The notes: generated from the letters alone by a model not told the origin. Shown: positions 57,301 to 64,000, numbered from the stretch's first letter. The stretch: 64,000 nt of DNA from Bacteroidales bacterium UBA6229 (GCA_002440975.1 DJWN01000010.1:3798-67797); one strand, 5' to 3'. Numbers and translations: made by a program.

Positions 57301-58458
57301 GATATTCTTGATATGATTCTCATTCACGCTGAGTTGCCAGTTTTCATCCACAAATACCATTCCCGGTGAGGCAAAACCAAAGTCGATGAGTCTTTTTTCG
57401 TAATGATTGATAATTTCTTTGTGTTCAGTCTGATCAATATCAATCACTTTGAGGCCCAGTGTAAGTTGAAAATCGAGTACAGGACCCAGGTGTGTTTCGC
57501 GTAGCTTTTCGGCCAGCGAAAAAATCAGGTCGATAAACGGGATTATTTCCTCCTGTTTGAGTTCGTCGATGGCATGACGAATCATCTTATCCAGGTTCCA
57601 GATCATACGTTCCTGCTTGCTGTCCAGTCCGGGCAGATGAAGCAGGTAAAACTGGTACTGAAACTGCTTCAGAAAGCTATCCAGCCTGGAGCCAGTTTCG
57701 ATAAAATGTTTCGAAATCATTTCATAGTCAGGTGCTTCCAATAAGTCGTCCCAGTTTTTGAACGAATCTAGCTGGTGCTGCAGCTGCTCGAAATAGGTTT
57801 TGCCTAATGCATCTTTCAGCATTTTTTTGTTCAGGGTATTTAGGATTTTGCCTTGTGCCTTGATCCATTTTTCGATCTGAGTGCTGTTTTGCCAGTAGTG
57901 ATAGGTTTCTGTTTTGATCTTTTTTAAGAGGTCAAAAGCAGTGTTTTTTAATTCTTTATTGGTTTGTGCATTATCCAGATGACGTTTAAAATGCAGCGTT
58001 CCGCGAATGAAGCAATCCTTGTTCTTATCGAAGCGCCTGGCGAGCACTTCAAGTGCCTTCAAGGCAAGTAGTTGCTGATGTGAGGCATTTTGCAGAATCA
58101 GGGTGATCAGCTCAAGCAAAGTACGGGCAATCAACAAATGCAGCTCGCAGCTGTTTTTCTCTGTCAGCAGCTGATCCATCATTTCGATGGGTACACTCAG
58201 TGCATTGGCCGGCATTTCGGGCTTGGCATAAAACCAAAAATCCGTTATCAGAATTTCACGTAATTCTTCTATAACAAATTTTCGGTTGGATAAAGGATGG
58301 TGAAACTCTGTAATGCAATCGGTTGCGCGTTTTTTTATCCCATAATAGCCTTCTGACATCCCAATGAATTTTTGATGGTCCTCGGGGATGTAAATATCTC
58401 TGTATCTTGTTTCTGCAAGATTTGCTTCAAGTGCCTTCGAAGTAAATTTTGTCGCCAT
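54316..58458 (-). CDS. PEP synthase-like dikinase without the PEP-binding domain, with a large unknown N-terminal region
   Basis: A 1380-residue cytoplasmic protein. About 880 N-terminal residues are mostly helical and not recognised. From about residue 885 (FLGSKAYHL, GIPVPPGFVITTEVFRRH) there is a PPDK/PEP-synthase ATP-grasp nucleotide-binding domain (VRSGTAISMPGAMDTFLNVG, WDSYRRLI, GTAVIVQQMV), then a swivelling phosphohistidine domain with H1312 in GGATSHAAV. The protein ends about 70 residues later, so the TIM-barrel PEP/pyruvate domain found in PPDK and PpsA is absent. It could transfer phosphate from ATP through the histidine to an unknown acceptor, recalling glucan dikinases and rifampin phosphotransferases, though domain order differs from glucan water dikinase. 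ATG 58458 was chosen from promoter position over ATG 58476. It is adjacent to gap, divergently. Confidence 0.8.
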   Translation of the reverse strand: MATKFTSKALEANLAETRYRDIYIPEDHQKFIGMSEGYYGIKKRATDCITEFHHPLSNRKFVIEELREILITDFWFYAKPEMPANALSVPIEMMDQLLTEKNSCELHLLIARTLLELITLILQNASHQQLLALKALEVLARRFDKNKDCFIRGTLHFKRHLDNAQTNKELKNTAFDLLKKIKTETYHYWQNSTQIEKWIKAQGKILNTLNKKMLKDALGKTYFEQLQHQLDSFKNWDDLLEAPDYEMISKHFIETGSRLDSFLKQFQYQFYLLHLPGLDSKQERMIWNLDKMIRHAIDELKQEEIIPFIDLIFSLAEKLRETHLGPVLDFQLTLGLKVIDIDQTEHKEIINHYEKRLIDFGFASPGMVFVDENWQLSVNENHIKNIRIWLQLIEYSQSLMEKLLSALIVNLRLGGIFISDTDLFQREITKILNSNIAPYYKKVKQLTRIFPVYFTEIGAEGEIRNVTTTMDEICGRQDKLIHFLRKQVHTESNNTLIELTRRVFRFWHDGELQKLRNALPDNVYQFVDTEGEYFVTVHQLVNQMAQLQQSDADGLLSCSLERFKYLLEKAMEGMDTNPELVKRDSERIHDIRVLYDHLREKYSFETVNIIALLRRYPFIPDEDIELLQQAMNKQDYGHSLKLIYSFMEKLKAIIFNPQESESWENIYHKRHIAIGIPSMYGVYRENKFEALGLTFRLENVATRLMEKVVSSLNLDYISASTLEEINGILEYFRSGLELDGITNQSFNSNLQMLRYSLTSRSFSFDQYINIFQFLAEDVKRIIIKYFLKSYEYPLKIVIPQIFDPLQDKTDREVQQLLSMKSEGFHRDVIAEAFLVQPLDNFISRILQSLRSMADRLDGNLISDIMTYNSEMVISPFTERNPKTDNQVFLGSKAYHLKNLYLAGIPVPPGFVITTEVFRRHQTILGLKALKKELHEMIRKYLKQLEQLSGKRFGDYKNPLLLSVRSGTAISMPGAMDTFLNVGLNDELVEAISKRPEMCWSIWDSYRRLIQSWGMAHGIDRDVFDSVMLNYKQKLQVKQKNEFEPAHMRLIALTYKEVLATHNIRFEENLFEQLIQTIDMVFASWSSERAYVYRRHLQFSDNWGTAVIVQQMVYGNLNDKSGTGVVFTQNPHRERPGVHLYGDFNMRSQGEDIVAGLVKPSPISESQRRQADISQQSLQASLPEIYKRIHAIATELTENLGYSPQEIEFTFESDKPEDLFILQVRDQDLRVELETNAFVVLPETMDLMGRGIGIGGGALNGLAAFDETDLEQLQTENPDMPLILIRPDTVPDDIGMIFNCDGLITARGGATSHAAVTAVRLGKTCVVNCNSLLVDENNKQCKLDGRLVQSGDKISIDGNLGNIYMGHYQIEKSSMSVGYNY

Positions 58459-58477
58459 CAGGTAAATTTTTAACATT

Positions 58478-58504
58478 CGAAGATACAGAAATCACTTAAC
58501 TTTG
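58478..58504. promoter_or_regulatory. divergent overlapping promoters of gap and the dikinase-like gene
   Basis: On the plus strand TAACTTTG (58497-58504) serves gap with a leader of about 78 nt. On the minus strand TATCTTCG (58478-58485) serves the dikinase-like gene, placing transcription start near 58473 and so excluding ATG 58476. The two -7 elements are 11 bp apart, so polymerases on opposite strands should exclude each other. Confidence 0.55.
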
Positions 58505-58586
58505 ACGTATTAAAAAGCTTAAAAAACAATAAGTCTCTGCGCTTGTTTTAAAGATATAGCTATAAACATCAAAAAACTTAAGAATT

Positions 58587-59594
58587 ATGTCGAAAATTAA
58601 AATCGGAATCAATGGTTTTGGACGCATAGGCCGCAATGTGTTCAAGATTATTATGGAACGCAACAATATGGAAGTCGTTGGCATTAACGATCTTACTGAT
58701 ACCAAAGTATTGGCTCATCTGCTTAAATATGATTCAACACAGGGGAAATTCAATGGCACGGTTTCCTACGACGAAAATGCTGTTATTGTAAATGGCAAAC
58801 GTATCACAGTTACTGCCGAGCGCAGCCCTATCAACATCAAATGGTCTGTTACACCTGACGTAGTTGTTGAGGCCACCGGTGTTTTTCGCTCACGCGAAAG
58901 CAGCAAAGGCGGATATGGCGATCACCTGAAGAATGGTGCAAAAAAAGTGATTCTCTGCGTGCCTTCCAAAGATCAGATTGATGCTACCATTGTGTTGGGC
59001 GTTAACGACAACGACTTGAAAGACAGCGACCAGTGTATCTCAAACGCCAGTTGTACTACCAACTGTCTGGCTCCGGTGGCTAAGGTGCTTAACGATCGTT
59101 TTGGCATTGACAATGGTTTTATGACCACCATTCATGCCTATACCAACGATCAGGTGATACTGGATGCTCCGCATAGCGACCTTCGTCGTGCGCGTTCGGC
59201 TGCACTTTCGCAGATACCTACTACCACAGGTGCTGCCAAGGCTGTTGGCATTGTTATTCCGGAACTGGCCGGTAAGCTCGACGGACTGGCTGTTCGTGTT
59301 CCCACACCAACAGGTTCGCTTGTTGATTTGGTAGTTAATCTTAAAACTGAAGCCACAAAAGATCAGATCAATGCTGCCATGAAAGAGGCTGCCGAAGGTC
59401 CGATGAAAGGTATTCTGGAATATACCGAGGATGAAATTGTATCGGTGGATATCATCCATAACAGCCATTCCTCCATTTTTGATGCCAAGAGCACCATGGT
59501 GATGGGAAAAACAGTTAAAATATTGTCCTGGTACGACAATGAGTGGGGCTACAGCTGTCGTGTTGTTGACCTGGCCGAAAAATTTAATCTCTAA
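58587..59594 (+). CDS. gap: glyceraldehyde-3-phosphate dehydrogenase
   Basis: A 335-residue GAPDH. It has the NAD-binding start INGFGRIGRN, catalytic C156 in SNASCTTNCLAP, the H in TTIHAYTNDQ and WYDNEWGYS near the end. It converts glyceraldehyde-3-phosphate and phosphate to 1,3-bisphosphoglycerate with NAD+. The length and motifs are those of a standard glycolytic GapA. It appears monocistronic, with a terminator 35 bp downstream. Confidence 0.96.
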   Translation: MSKIKIGINGFGRIGRNVFKIIMERNNMEVVGINDLTDTKVLAHLLKYDSTQGKFNGTVSYDENAVIVNGKRITVTAERSPINIKWSVTPDVVVEATGVFRSRESSKGGYGDHLKNGAKKVILCVPSKDQIDATIVLGVNDNDLKDSDQCISNASCTTNCLAPVAKVLNDRFGIDNGFMTTIHAYTNDQVILDAPHSDLRRARSAALSQIPTTTGAAKAVGIVIPELAGKLDGLAVRVPTPTGSLVDLVVNLKTEATKDQINAAMKEAAEGPMKGILEYTEDEIVSVDIIHNSHSSIFDAKSTMVMGKTVKILSWYDNEWGYSCRVVDLAEKFNL

Positions 59595-59628
59595 GACTAC
59601 TAACACACTGATGCATTACTGAACGATG

Positions 59629-59655
59629 AAAGCAGGAGCTCCGGTTCCTGCTTTT
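59629..59655 (+). terminator. intrinsic terminator of gap
   Basis: AAAGCAGGA (59629-59637) pairs with TCCTGCTTT (59646-59654) around an 8-nt loop and is followed by T residues. It could also stop the convergent DUF389 transcript. Confidence 0.7.
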
Positions 59656-59681
59656 CTGGTTTTCAGCTATTTATCAGTCAG

Positions 59682-61538
59682 TTAACGTTCCAGCGCAACA
59701 ACTATTTCCAGTTCAACATCCCGCTCCAGATGTTTTTCCACCAGCATTTTCAATGAATCTAATTGTTCTGATTGCAAAGGTTCTGCAGTAACCAGTTTGA
59801 ATGCAATACGCATTGGTTTCAAATTTTGCACTTGTATTTCTCTTATTTCTGTCCCTTTCCACTCAAACTTTTCCATCTCGCGTGTATAATGATGCACTTT
59901 TATCATCTGGCCAAAGCTAAAAGCCAATGGAATACTCAGCAAGAGCACCACACTCAGCGAAATCAACATGCCTTTGGCAGCTCTTTTAAACGGACTAAAA
60001 CCAAGCAGCATAAAGGTGAACGATCCTGCTAATACGATGCCTGCCAGGTTAGTAGCCAATAGCAATAAAGCTCCCAGCCCAATCTCCCAGTTGAGCCAGG
60101 CCAGGCCAATGGCCGAAACGGCAAGCGGAGGAATCAGGGCCACTGCAATGGCAACACCGGCAAGGGTTTTGGCTACCTCCTCGCGGGCATGAGCATAAGC
60201 CCCTGCAATGCCGGATACCACAGCAATACTCAGATCGAGTAAATTGGGTCTGGTGCGTGAAATAATTTCGTGACCAGCATTGTTAATCGGTGTAAACCAG
60301 GTTAATATTACGGCAAAAAGCATGGCAAGTCCCATGCCTGTTAAAATGGTTCGGGCACTTTGGATAATGAGTGATCTGTCCTGACGCAAAGCTCCCATAC
60401 TCAGCGAGATGATCGGACTCATCAGCGGTGCCAGTATCATCGCACCAATCACCACCGGACTTGAATTAGCAAACAAACCAAAGGTAGCCAGCATGGTAGA
60501 GAGTACCATCAGCACCAGGTAAGTTGATTTTGTTTTGGCATTTTTGCGCAACAGCTGAAAAAGCTCTTTGAACTCATCGCTGGAAGCCTGTCGGATTAAT
60601 GGTATAGTATGGCCACTTAGCTCTTTGGAAGTTTGTTCGCCAGCCAGTGCCCTGGTTTTGATCAGTTCGCCCGATTTAGCGTTATTTTCTGGTAATTTGA
60701 GGTAGGCTCCTGGATACAGTTGCAGCTGCTGCTCATGCATTTCAAAATCCAGTTTGTCTGCCCTTCGCACCCTGGCATCATGAACAAAAACCTTTTCGCC
60801 TTCCGGAAATTCCAGGCCAAGGGATGCAACTTTCAGATGGGCAGCGAAATCAGGCAGTCGTTTGCCGTTGTTCCAAAAACCGAAGGTATATCGCAACATT
60901 TGTGAAATACTTCTCGGGCTTATCAATAGGGCATGTAAAAGGCCATCGTTCACCGAGGAATCGTCCAGTACCAGTCGTGAGAGTAAGGAGCTTTTGCGGT
61001 GCTCAGAAATGGTGATGCCGGCAACAGCTGTCTTGATTGTTTTTTCGTTTGGCAATACAATATTTACCCTGAAAAAACGCGTTTTAAACAAACGTTTGAG
61101 GCGTTTAATACTTCCTGACCTGAAAAAATTGAGCGAGCCCAAATCGCTATTGGTCATAAAAGTTTCGCCTACCGAAACCTGATTAAAGACCACTTGTTCG
61201 TTGCAGAGAAGCACATCGGTAAGCACTGGTTGTTCCAGCTTTTTCAGATGTTCAACAGCCTTTTCAAGCTGACGACTAACACCCAGGCCGATACAGGATT
61301 CTTTTGCATCCGGATGAGGTAATACGGCCAAACTGAGCTTTTTTTCAAGGATCAGAGGCATGGCATCGCGTAATGCAGCATCCGAAAGATAAGTCAATAT
61401 TGCTGACTCTTCATCCAGACTTTTCAAGCCATCAGGACTATAAATGGCATGTGATTCGAGTATTTCTTCCACCAACGGCAGTAGTTTTTCCTGTACAAGT
61501 TTCGTCTGATCAATATCATAGATTAAGTGGAAGCGCAT
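59682..61538 (-). CDS. DUF389 membrane protein with N-terminal lipid-kinase-like region
   Basis: A 618-residue protein. The N-terminal part (about 1-300) resembles the diacylglycerol/sphingosine kinase fold seen in TIGR00341 proteins: MTNSDLGSLNFFRSG, DDSSVNDGLLHALLISPRS and FEMHEQQLQLYPGAYLKL. From about residue 350 a DUF389 membrane domain with about six helices follows (SSPVVIGAMILAPLMSPI, then VVSGIAGAYAHAREE). Its function is unknown. The conserved kinase signature of active lipid kinases was not seen near the start, so the N-terminal part may be non-catalytic. The start codon lies almost at the predicted transcription start. Confidence 0.75.
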   Translation of the reverse strand: MRFHLIYDIDQTKLVQEKLLPLVEEILESHAIYSPDGLKSLDEESAILTYLSDAALRDAMPLILEKKLSLAVLPHPDAKESCIGLGVSRQLEKAVEHLKKLEQPVLTDVLLCNEQVVFNQVSVGETFMTNSDLGSLNFFRSGSIKRLKRLFKTRFFRVNIVLPNEKTIKTAVAGITISEHRKSSLLSRLVLDDSSVNDGLLHALLISPRSISQMLRYTFGFWNNGKRLPDFAAHLKVASLGLEFPEGEKVFVHDARVRRADKLDFEMHEQQLQLYPGAYLKLPENNAKSGELIKTRALAGEQTSKELSGHTIPLIRQASSDEFKELFQLLRKNAKTKSTYLVLMVLSTMLATFGLFANSSPVVIGAMILAPLMSPIISLSMGALRQDRSLIIQSARTILTGMGLAMLFAVILTWFTPINNAGHEIISRTRPNLLDLSIAVVSGIAGAYAHAREEVAKTLAGVAIAVALIPPLAVSAIGLAWLNWEIGLGALLLLATNLAGIVLAGSFTFMLLGFSPFKRAAKGMLISLSVVLLLSIPLAFSFGQMIKVHHYTREMEKFEWKGTEIREIQVQNLKPMRIAFKLVTAEPLQSEQLDSLKMLVEKHLERDVELEIVVALER

Positions 61539-61542
61539 ATAG

Positions 61543-61574
61543 CAAATGTATGTTTTTTTAGGTTTGGCTGCAAC
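61543..61574 (-). promoter_or_regulatory. promoter of the DUF389 gene, predicting a leaderless transcript
   Basis: Minus strand GTTG (61571-61574), 20-bp spacer, TACATTTG (61543-61550). The ATG follows after 4 nt, so transcription would start at about the first base of the codon. Confidence 0.6.
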
Positions 61575-61656
61575 AGGTTTTTAGATTGATTTGGATCGGT
61601 AAACATTCAACGGAGAGGATAATTTATTCAAAAGGATGGTGATGTATTGCATGGAA

Positions 61657-61689
61657 AAAAAAGCAGCACGCTATTCGTGCTGCTTTTTT
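61657..61689. terminator. strong hairpin with T tracts on both strands, between divergent genes
   Basis: AAAAAAGCAGCACG (61657-61670), loop CTATT, CGTGCTGCTTTTTT (61676-61689): a perfect 14-bp stem. It is a textbook bidirectional terminator, but it lies between two divergently transcribed genes, where none is needed. It may end a small RNA. It sits in the 443-bp gap 61539-61981, which otherwise holds the DUF389 promoter, the repeat fragment at 61720-61760 and AT-rich sequence. Confidence 0.55.
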
Positions 61690-61719
61690 GATTTCAAAAG
61701 GTAATGCTATATATGCAGA

Positions 61720-61760
61720 CCGTAGGGACGACATCATATTTTTACCGGACACCAATGATT
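61720..61760. repeat. degenerate fragment of the 54-kb palindromic element
   Basis: GGGACGACATCATATT, then TTTACCGGACACCAATGATT, closely follows the right arm of the element at 54061-54304 (GGGACGGCATTATTA and TTTTACCGGACAACAATGATT), with about 28 nt missing between. Its presence at a second site supports the idea that the element is mobile. Confidence 0.5.
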
Positions 61761-61981
61761 TATAATAAGTTATAAAGGATATTTCCTGGTTTAGTGATCA
61801 ATTAAAACAGCGCGATAAAACTTTATTTTCCAATCGACTTTGCAAGAACGCCTATTTGTTAAACTCTTGTTAAGATTTAATGATTCAAACTTGGTTTGTA
61901 TAGTTTTACCACATATACCAAATGATGACCAGCATTCGTGGCATAAAAACTTCAATATTTTATTCATTAAAACTTATACTT

Positions 61982-62713
61982 ATGAGAACCAATTCTATTT
62001 ACAAGTTTCAGATTGCTTTGATTTTACTGCTATCAATATCGCAGCTTGCTAATGCTCAAATCTTTAAAAATGAGGTACCGGTTCCTTATCAGGTGCAGGG
62101 GGATCACTTTGAGATCGACATCGCCGGAGGGCAGCATAATTTTGATCCTAACGGTTTCGTCACTGATATCAATTTAAATGTTCCGCTGGCCACTTATTGT
62201 TACAACAAAACTGGACAAGCCGCTGATGCAAAGATGTCGTATTTAGGGCCTACATTGATTTTCACGAAAGACCATGAATTGACCTTTGATATTTCAAATT
62301 CGCTGCCAGACGGGGCTAACACCACGGTTCACTGGCATGGACTTAACATCCCTGCTGCGATGGATGGTGGTCCGCATCAGGTTATTTTCAATGGCTCCAA
62401 TTGGACACCTAATTTTACGATGATCGATGAGGTTCAAACCTGTTGGTATCATACGCATCTGATGGATTTAACTACCGATCAGGTAATCAGAGGACTGGCA
62501 GGGATGATCGTAGTGGAGGATCCGGCAAACGACCTGTTGTATCAGGTTTTGCCACACAACTATGGCCAAAACGATTTCCCTCTGGTGATTCAGGAAAAGG
62601 GATTTGTACTCGACTCAACCACCACACCACCAACAGCAGTAGCCATCAAGGCAGGCGAGAAACCTGGTAATGGGCCATATACTTTGATAAACGGTGTAGT
62701 AGGGGGTATCTGA
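61982..62713 (+). CDS. multicopper oxidase, N-terminal part (interrupted by a frameshift)
   Basis: The frame from ATG 61982 encodes 243 residues before a premature TGA at 62711. It begins with a signal peptide (ending SQLANAQ) and continues as a cupredoxin-domain protein: NTTVHWHGLNIP and CWYHTHLMD carry two histidine pairs of the trinuclear copper site. The protein stops after LINGVVGG, and the next codons in the +1 shifted frame (YLKVPAEVVRLRILNG) continue the family sequence. A single base missing from the GGGGG run at 62702-62706 explains this. The remaining part is the next entry. An upstream in-frame ATG at 61922 is less likely because of its poor signal peptide. Confidence 0.8.
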   Translation: MRTNSIYKFQIALILLLSISQLANAQIFKNEVPVPYQVQGDHFEIDIAGGQHNFDPNGFVTDINLNVPLATYCYNKTGQAADAKMSYLGPTLIFTKDHELTFDISNSLPDGANTTVHWHGLNIPAAMDGGPHQVIFNGSNWTPNFTMIDEVQTCWYHTHLMDLTTDQVIRGLAGMIVVEDPANDLLYQVLPHNYGQNDFPLVIQEKGFVLDSTTTPPTAVAIKAGEKPGNGPYTLINGVVGGI

Positions 62714-62730
62714 AAGTTCCGGCTGAGGTA

Positions 62731-63816
62731 GTGCGTTTGAGGATTTTGAATGGCAGTCCGCGTAAGATGTTTCATATTGGTTTGTCAAAAGAGTTAGCTT
62801 CCCCTTCAAACTTCACAAGCATGTGGATGGTAGCAACCGGAGGAGGCTATGTTGATGTGCCCCGACCCACTGATTCCACCTTGATGTCGGTAGGCGACAG
62901 GAGAGAGTTTTTGGTGGATTTTGCTCAGTTTAACGATGGTGATACAGTTTATATGACGAATTTGGCGGTTCCGCATGACATGAATTATGGCTCCACCAAT
63001 GGTAAGGCTTTGATGGCTTTTATTGTTGATCATAGCCTGGCGTCTGAAAATCCTGTAACAACTTTGCCAAGCACCCTGGTTGATTACGAACTGACTCCTG
63101 GTCCCGTTTTTATGACAAGAGAGAAAAACCTGATGGGATCAGGCGGAAGCGGACATGTTTGGACGATCGATGGCACACCCATGGATATGATGGTGATAAA
63201 CGACACTGTTTTGGTGAACACCAAAGAACGCTGGGTAATCAATAATCAGACAAACAAATCTCACCCATTCCATATTCATAAGGTACAGTTTCAGGTAGTT
63301 GAATACACCGAAAAAGTTGGAGTGCTGGATACGGTGGCAACCTATACGCATCCTGATCTTCCTGACGAATTGTTTGGGTTCAAGGATGTTCAGCTTATCC
63401 GTCCGGGAGCAACACTTATTTTTGAAGCCCGTTTTGACAGCTTCCCTTCGCCACTCCATCCAAACCAGGGTTATATGTATCATTGCCACATCCTTACACA
63501 CGAAGACACAAGCATGATGCATCAGTTTGTGGTGGTGGATTCAGCTGATTTCTACACGGGCCTGTCAGCAATCCCGGGAACGGAAAGACTGGAGGTGTAT
63601 CCCAATCCTGCCACCAATGAATTGTATTTTAAAGGCAGTTTCGAAGAAGCCGGAACACTGACTTTTTATGATCTTAGGGGTAAAATATTGAGGAGAGAAG
63701 CAATTCATGCAAGAGATAGTAAAGCTGTTTCTGTGCAGGATCTGCCCAGGGGTGTTGTTATCGTTGAGTTGTTTTTGGCAAACAAACGCTATATTTCAAA
63801 GCTAAGTTTGTATTAG
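62731..63816 (+). CDS. multicopper oxidase, C-terminal part with type IX secretion tail
   Basis: The 361-residue frame holds the rest of the multicopper oxidase: the second cupredoxin domain, NKSHPFHIHKVQF and YMYHCHILTHEDTSMM with the type 1 and trinuclear copper ligands (HCH-x3-H-x4-M). The last 75 residues or so (VYPNPATNELYFKG, LPRGVVIVEL, KLSLY) form a type A Por secretion C-terminal domain, so the intact protein would leave the cell through the type IX system. The ATG at 62731 is internal and probably not a real start; if the gene is intact in vivo, one protein of about 611 residues is made. It belongs with 61982-62713. Confidence 0.8.
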   Translation: MRLRILNGSPRKMFHIGLSKELASPSNFTSMWMVATGGGYVDVPRPTDSTLMSVGDRREFLVDFAQFNDGDTVYMTNLAVPHDMNYGSTNGKALMAFIVDHSLASENPVTTLPSTLVDYELTPGPVFMTREKNLMGSGGSGHVWTIDGTPMDMMVINDTVLVNTKERWVINNQTNKSHPFHIHKVQFQVVEYTEKVGVLDTVATYTHPDLPDELFGFKDVQLIRPGATLIFEARFDSFPSPLHPNQGYMYHCHILTHEDTSMMHQFVVVDSADFYTGLSAIPGTERLEVYPNPATNELYFKGSFEEAGTLTFYDLRGKILRREAIHARDSKAVSVQDLPRGVVIVELFLANKRYISKLSLY

Positions 63817-63835
63817 CACCGTGCATAGGGTTACC

Positions 63836-63874
63836 AAAAAGAGCAGTGTGGGGTTGTCCTTCACTGCTCTTTTT
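63836..63874 (+). terminator. intrinsic terminator after the multicopper oxidase
   Basis: AAAAAGAGCAGTG (63836-63848) pairs with CACTGCTCTTTTT (63862-63874), a perfect 13-bp stem with T tract, 20 bp after the stop codon. Confidence 0.8.
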
Positions 63875-63888
63875 GATTTAAGATGGAA

Positions 63889-64000
63889 GTCGAAGGTCTG
63901 AATGTCGAAGGTCTGAATGTCGAAGGTCTGAATGTCGAAGGTCTGAATGTCGAAGGTCTGAATGTCGAAGGTCAGAATGTCGAAGGTCTGAATGTCGAAG
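63889..64000. repeat. 15-bp tandem repeat (minisatellite), runs off the window
   Basis: GTCGAAGGTCTGAAT is repeated about 7.5 times to the window end with one T-to-A change in the sixth unit (GTCAGAAT). The unit is five codons long: read from ATG 63883 the plus frame gives VEGLN repeats, and the minus strand an open frame of SDLRH repeats. There are no spacers, so it is not a CRISPR array. Whether it is coding cannot be judged because it is cut by the edge. Confidence 0.85.

Noticed and set aside
54316..58458. Annotation as PEP synthase or glucan water dikinase
   Set aside because: The PEP-binding barrel is missing, and in glucan water dikinase the phosphohistidine domain precedes the ATP domain, opposite to this order.
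61982..63816. Two independent multicopper oxidase genes
   Set aside because: The copper motifs are divided between the two frames in the order of one protein, and one base restores the frame; treated as one interrupted gene.
63889..64000. CRISPR array
   Set aside because: Units follow each other without spacers; it is a simple 15-bp tandem repeat.

Overview
The window looks like a chromosome segment of a member of the Bacteroidota, probably a free-living or sediment-type Bacteroidales-like organism. Three things point there. Many start sites are preceded by the Bacteroidota -7 element TAnnTTTG (or TAnnTTCG), sometimes with TTTG about 17-20 bp further upstream, and Shine-Dalgarno signals are mostly weak. 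A multicopper oxidase carries a type IX secretion (Por) C-terminal sorting tail. The glycosidase set (SusA-like GH13, GH92, GH20, GH2, glycosylasparaginase, many as lipoproteins) is typical of the phylum. No SusC/SusD pair, tRNA, rRNA, CRISPR array or complete insertion sequence was seen. All assignments come from reading motifs by eye.

Layout. 1-2520 (minus): secreted alpha-glucan enzymes, a SusA-like neopullulanase and the start of a second glycosidase cut by the window edge. 2859-10274 (plus): a probable operon with a trehalose-synthase-like GH13, a beta-phosphoglucomutase/GH65 phosphorylase fusion, two tandem paralogous P-loop kinases and L-serine dehydratase. 10413-14478: mutS2, then a convergent tsaC and GT9 glycosyltransferase pair. 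14704-18741: two histidine kinases. 18834-21732: fabG and a von Willebrand-type membrane protein. 21838-21995: an inverted-repeat element that runs into the end of a sugar transferase gene. 22928-24630: an ABC exporter. 24884-30858: slyD, an rRNA-methylase-like protein, a PLP enzyme, a low-molecular-weight phosphatase, dnaA, a YigZ-family protein and a DMT transporter. 30955-40818: GH92, an SPFH/ribbon-helix-helix/zinc-ribbon operon, GH20, glycosylasparaginase, a sugar MFS transporter and a ROK kinase. 40903-47596: a PQQ-type sugar dehydrogenase, glycogen branching enzyme with an alpha-amylase, cutC and two small secreted proteins. 47833-53907: GH2 beta-mannosidase, an ECF sigma/anti-sigma pair and lepA. 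54061-61538: a large palindromic repeat, a giant dikinase-like protein, gap and a DUF389 membrane protein. 61982-64000: a frameshifted multicopper oxidase, a terminator and a 15-bp tandem repeat running off the end.

How the genes fit together. Two metabolic themes recur. The first is alpha-glucan and disaccharide metabolism: extracellular SusA-like cleavage, intracellular maltose/trehalose interconversion, phosphorolysis to beta-glucose-1-phosphate and on to glucose-6-phosphate, plus branching enzyme and an intracellular amylase for glycogen. The second is N-glycan breakdown: GH92 alpha-mannosidase, GH2 beta-mannosidase, GH20 hexosaminidase and glycosylasparaginase cover most bonds of a high-mannose N-glycan, and the MFS transporter and ROK kinase could take up and phosphorylate the released sugar.

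The least explained items are a 1380-residue protein with PEP-synthase ATP-grasp and phosphohistidine domains but no PEP-binding barrel and about 880 unknown N-terminal residues, the tandem kinases in the trehalose operon, and the SPFH/ribbon-helix-helix/zinc-ribbon operon.
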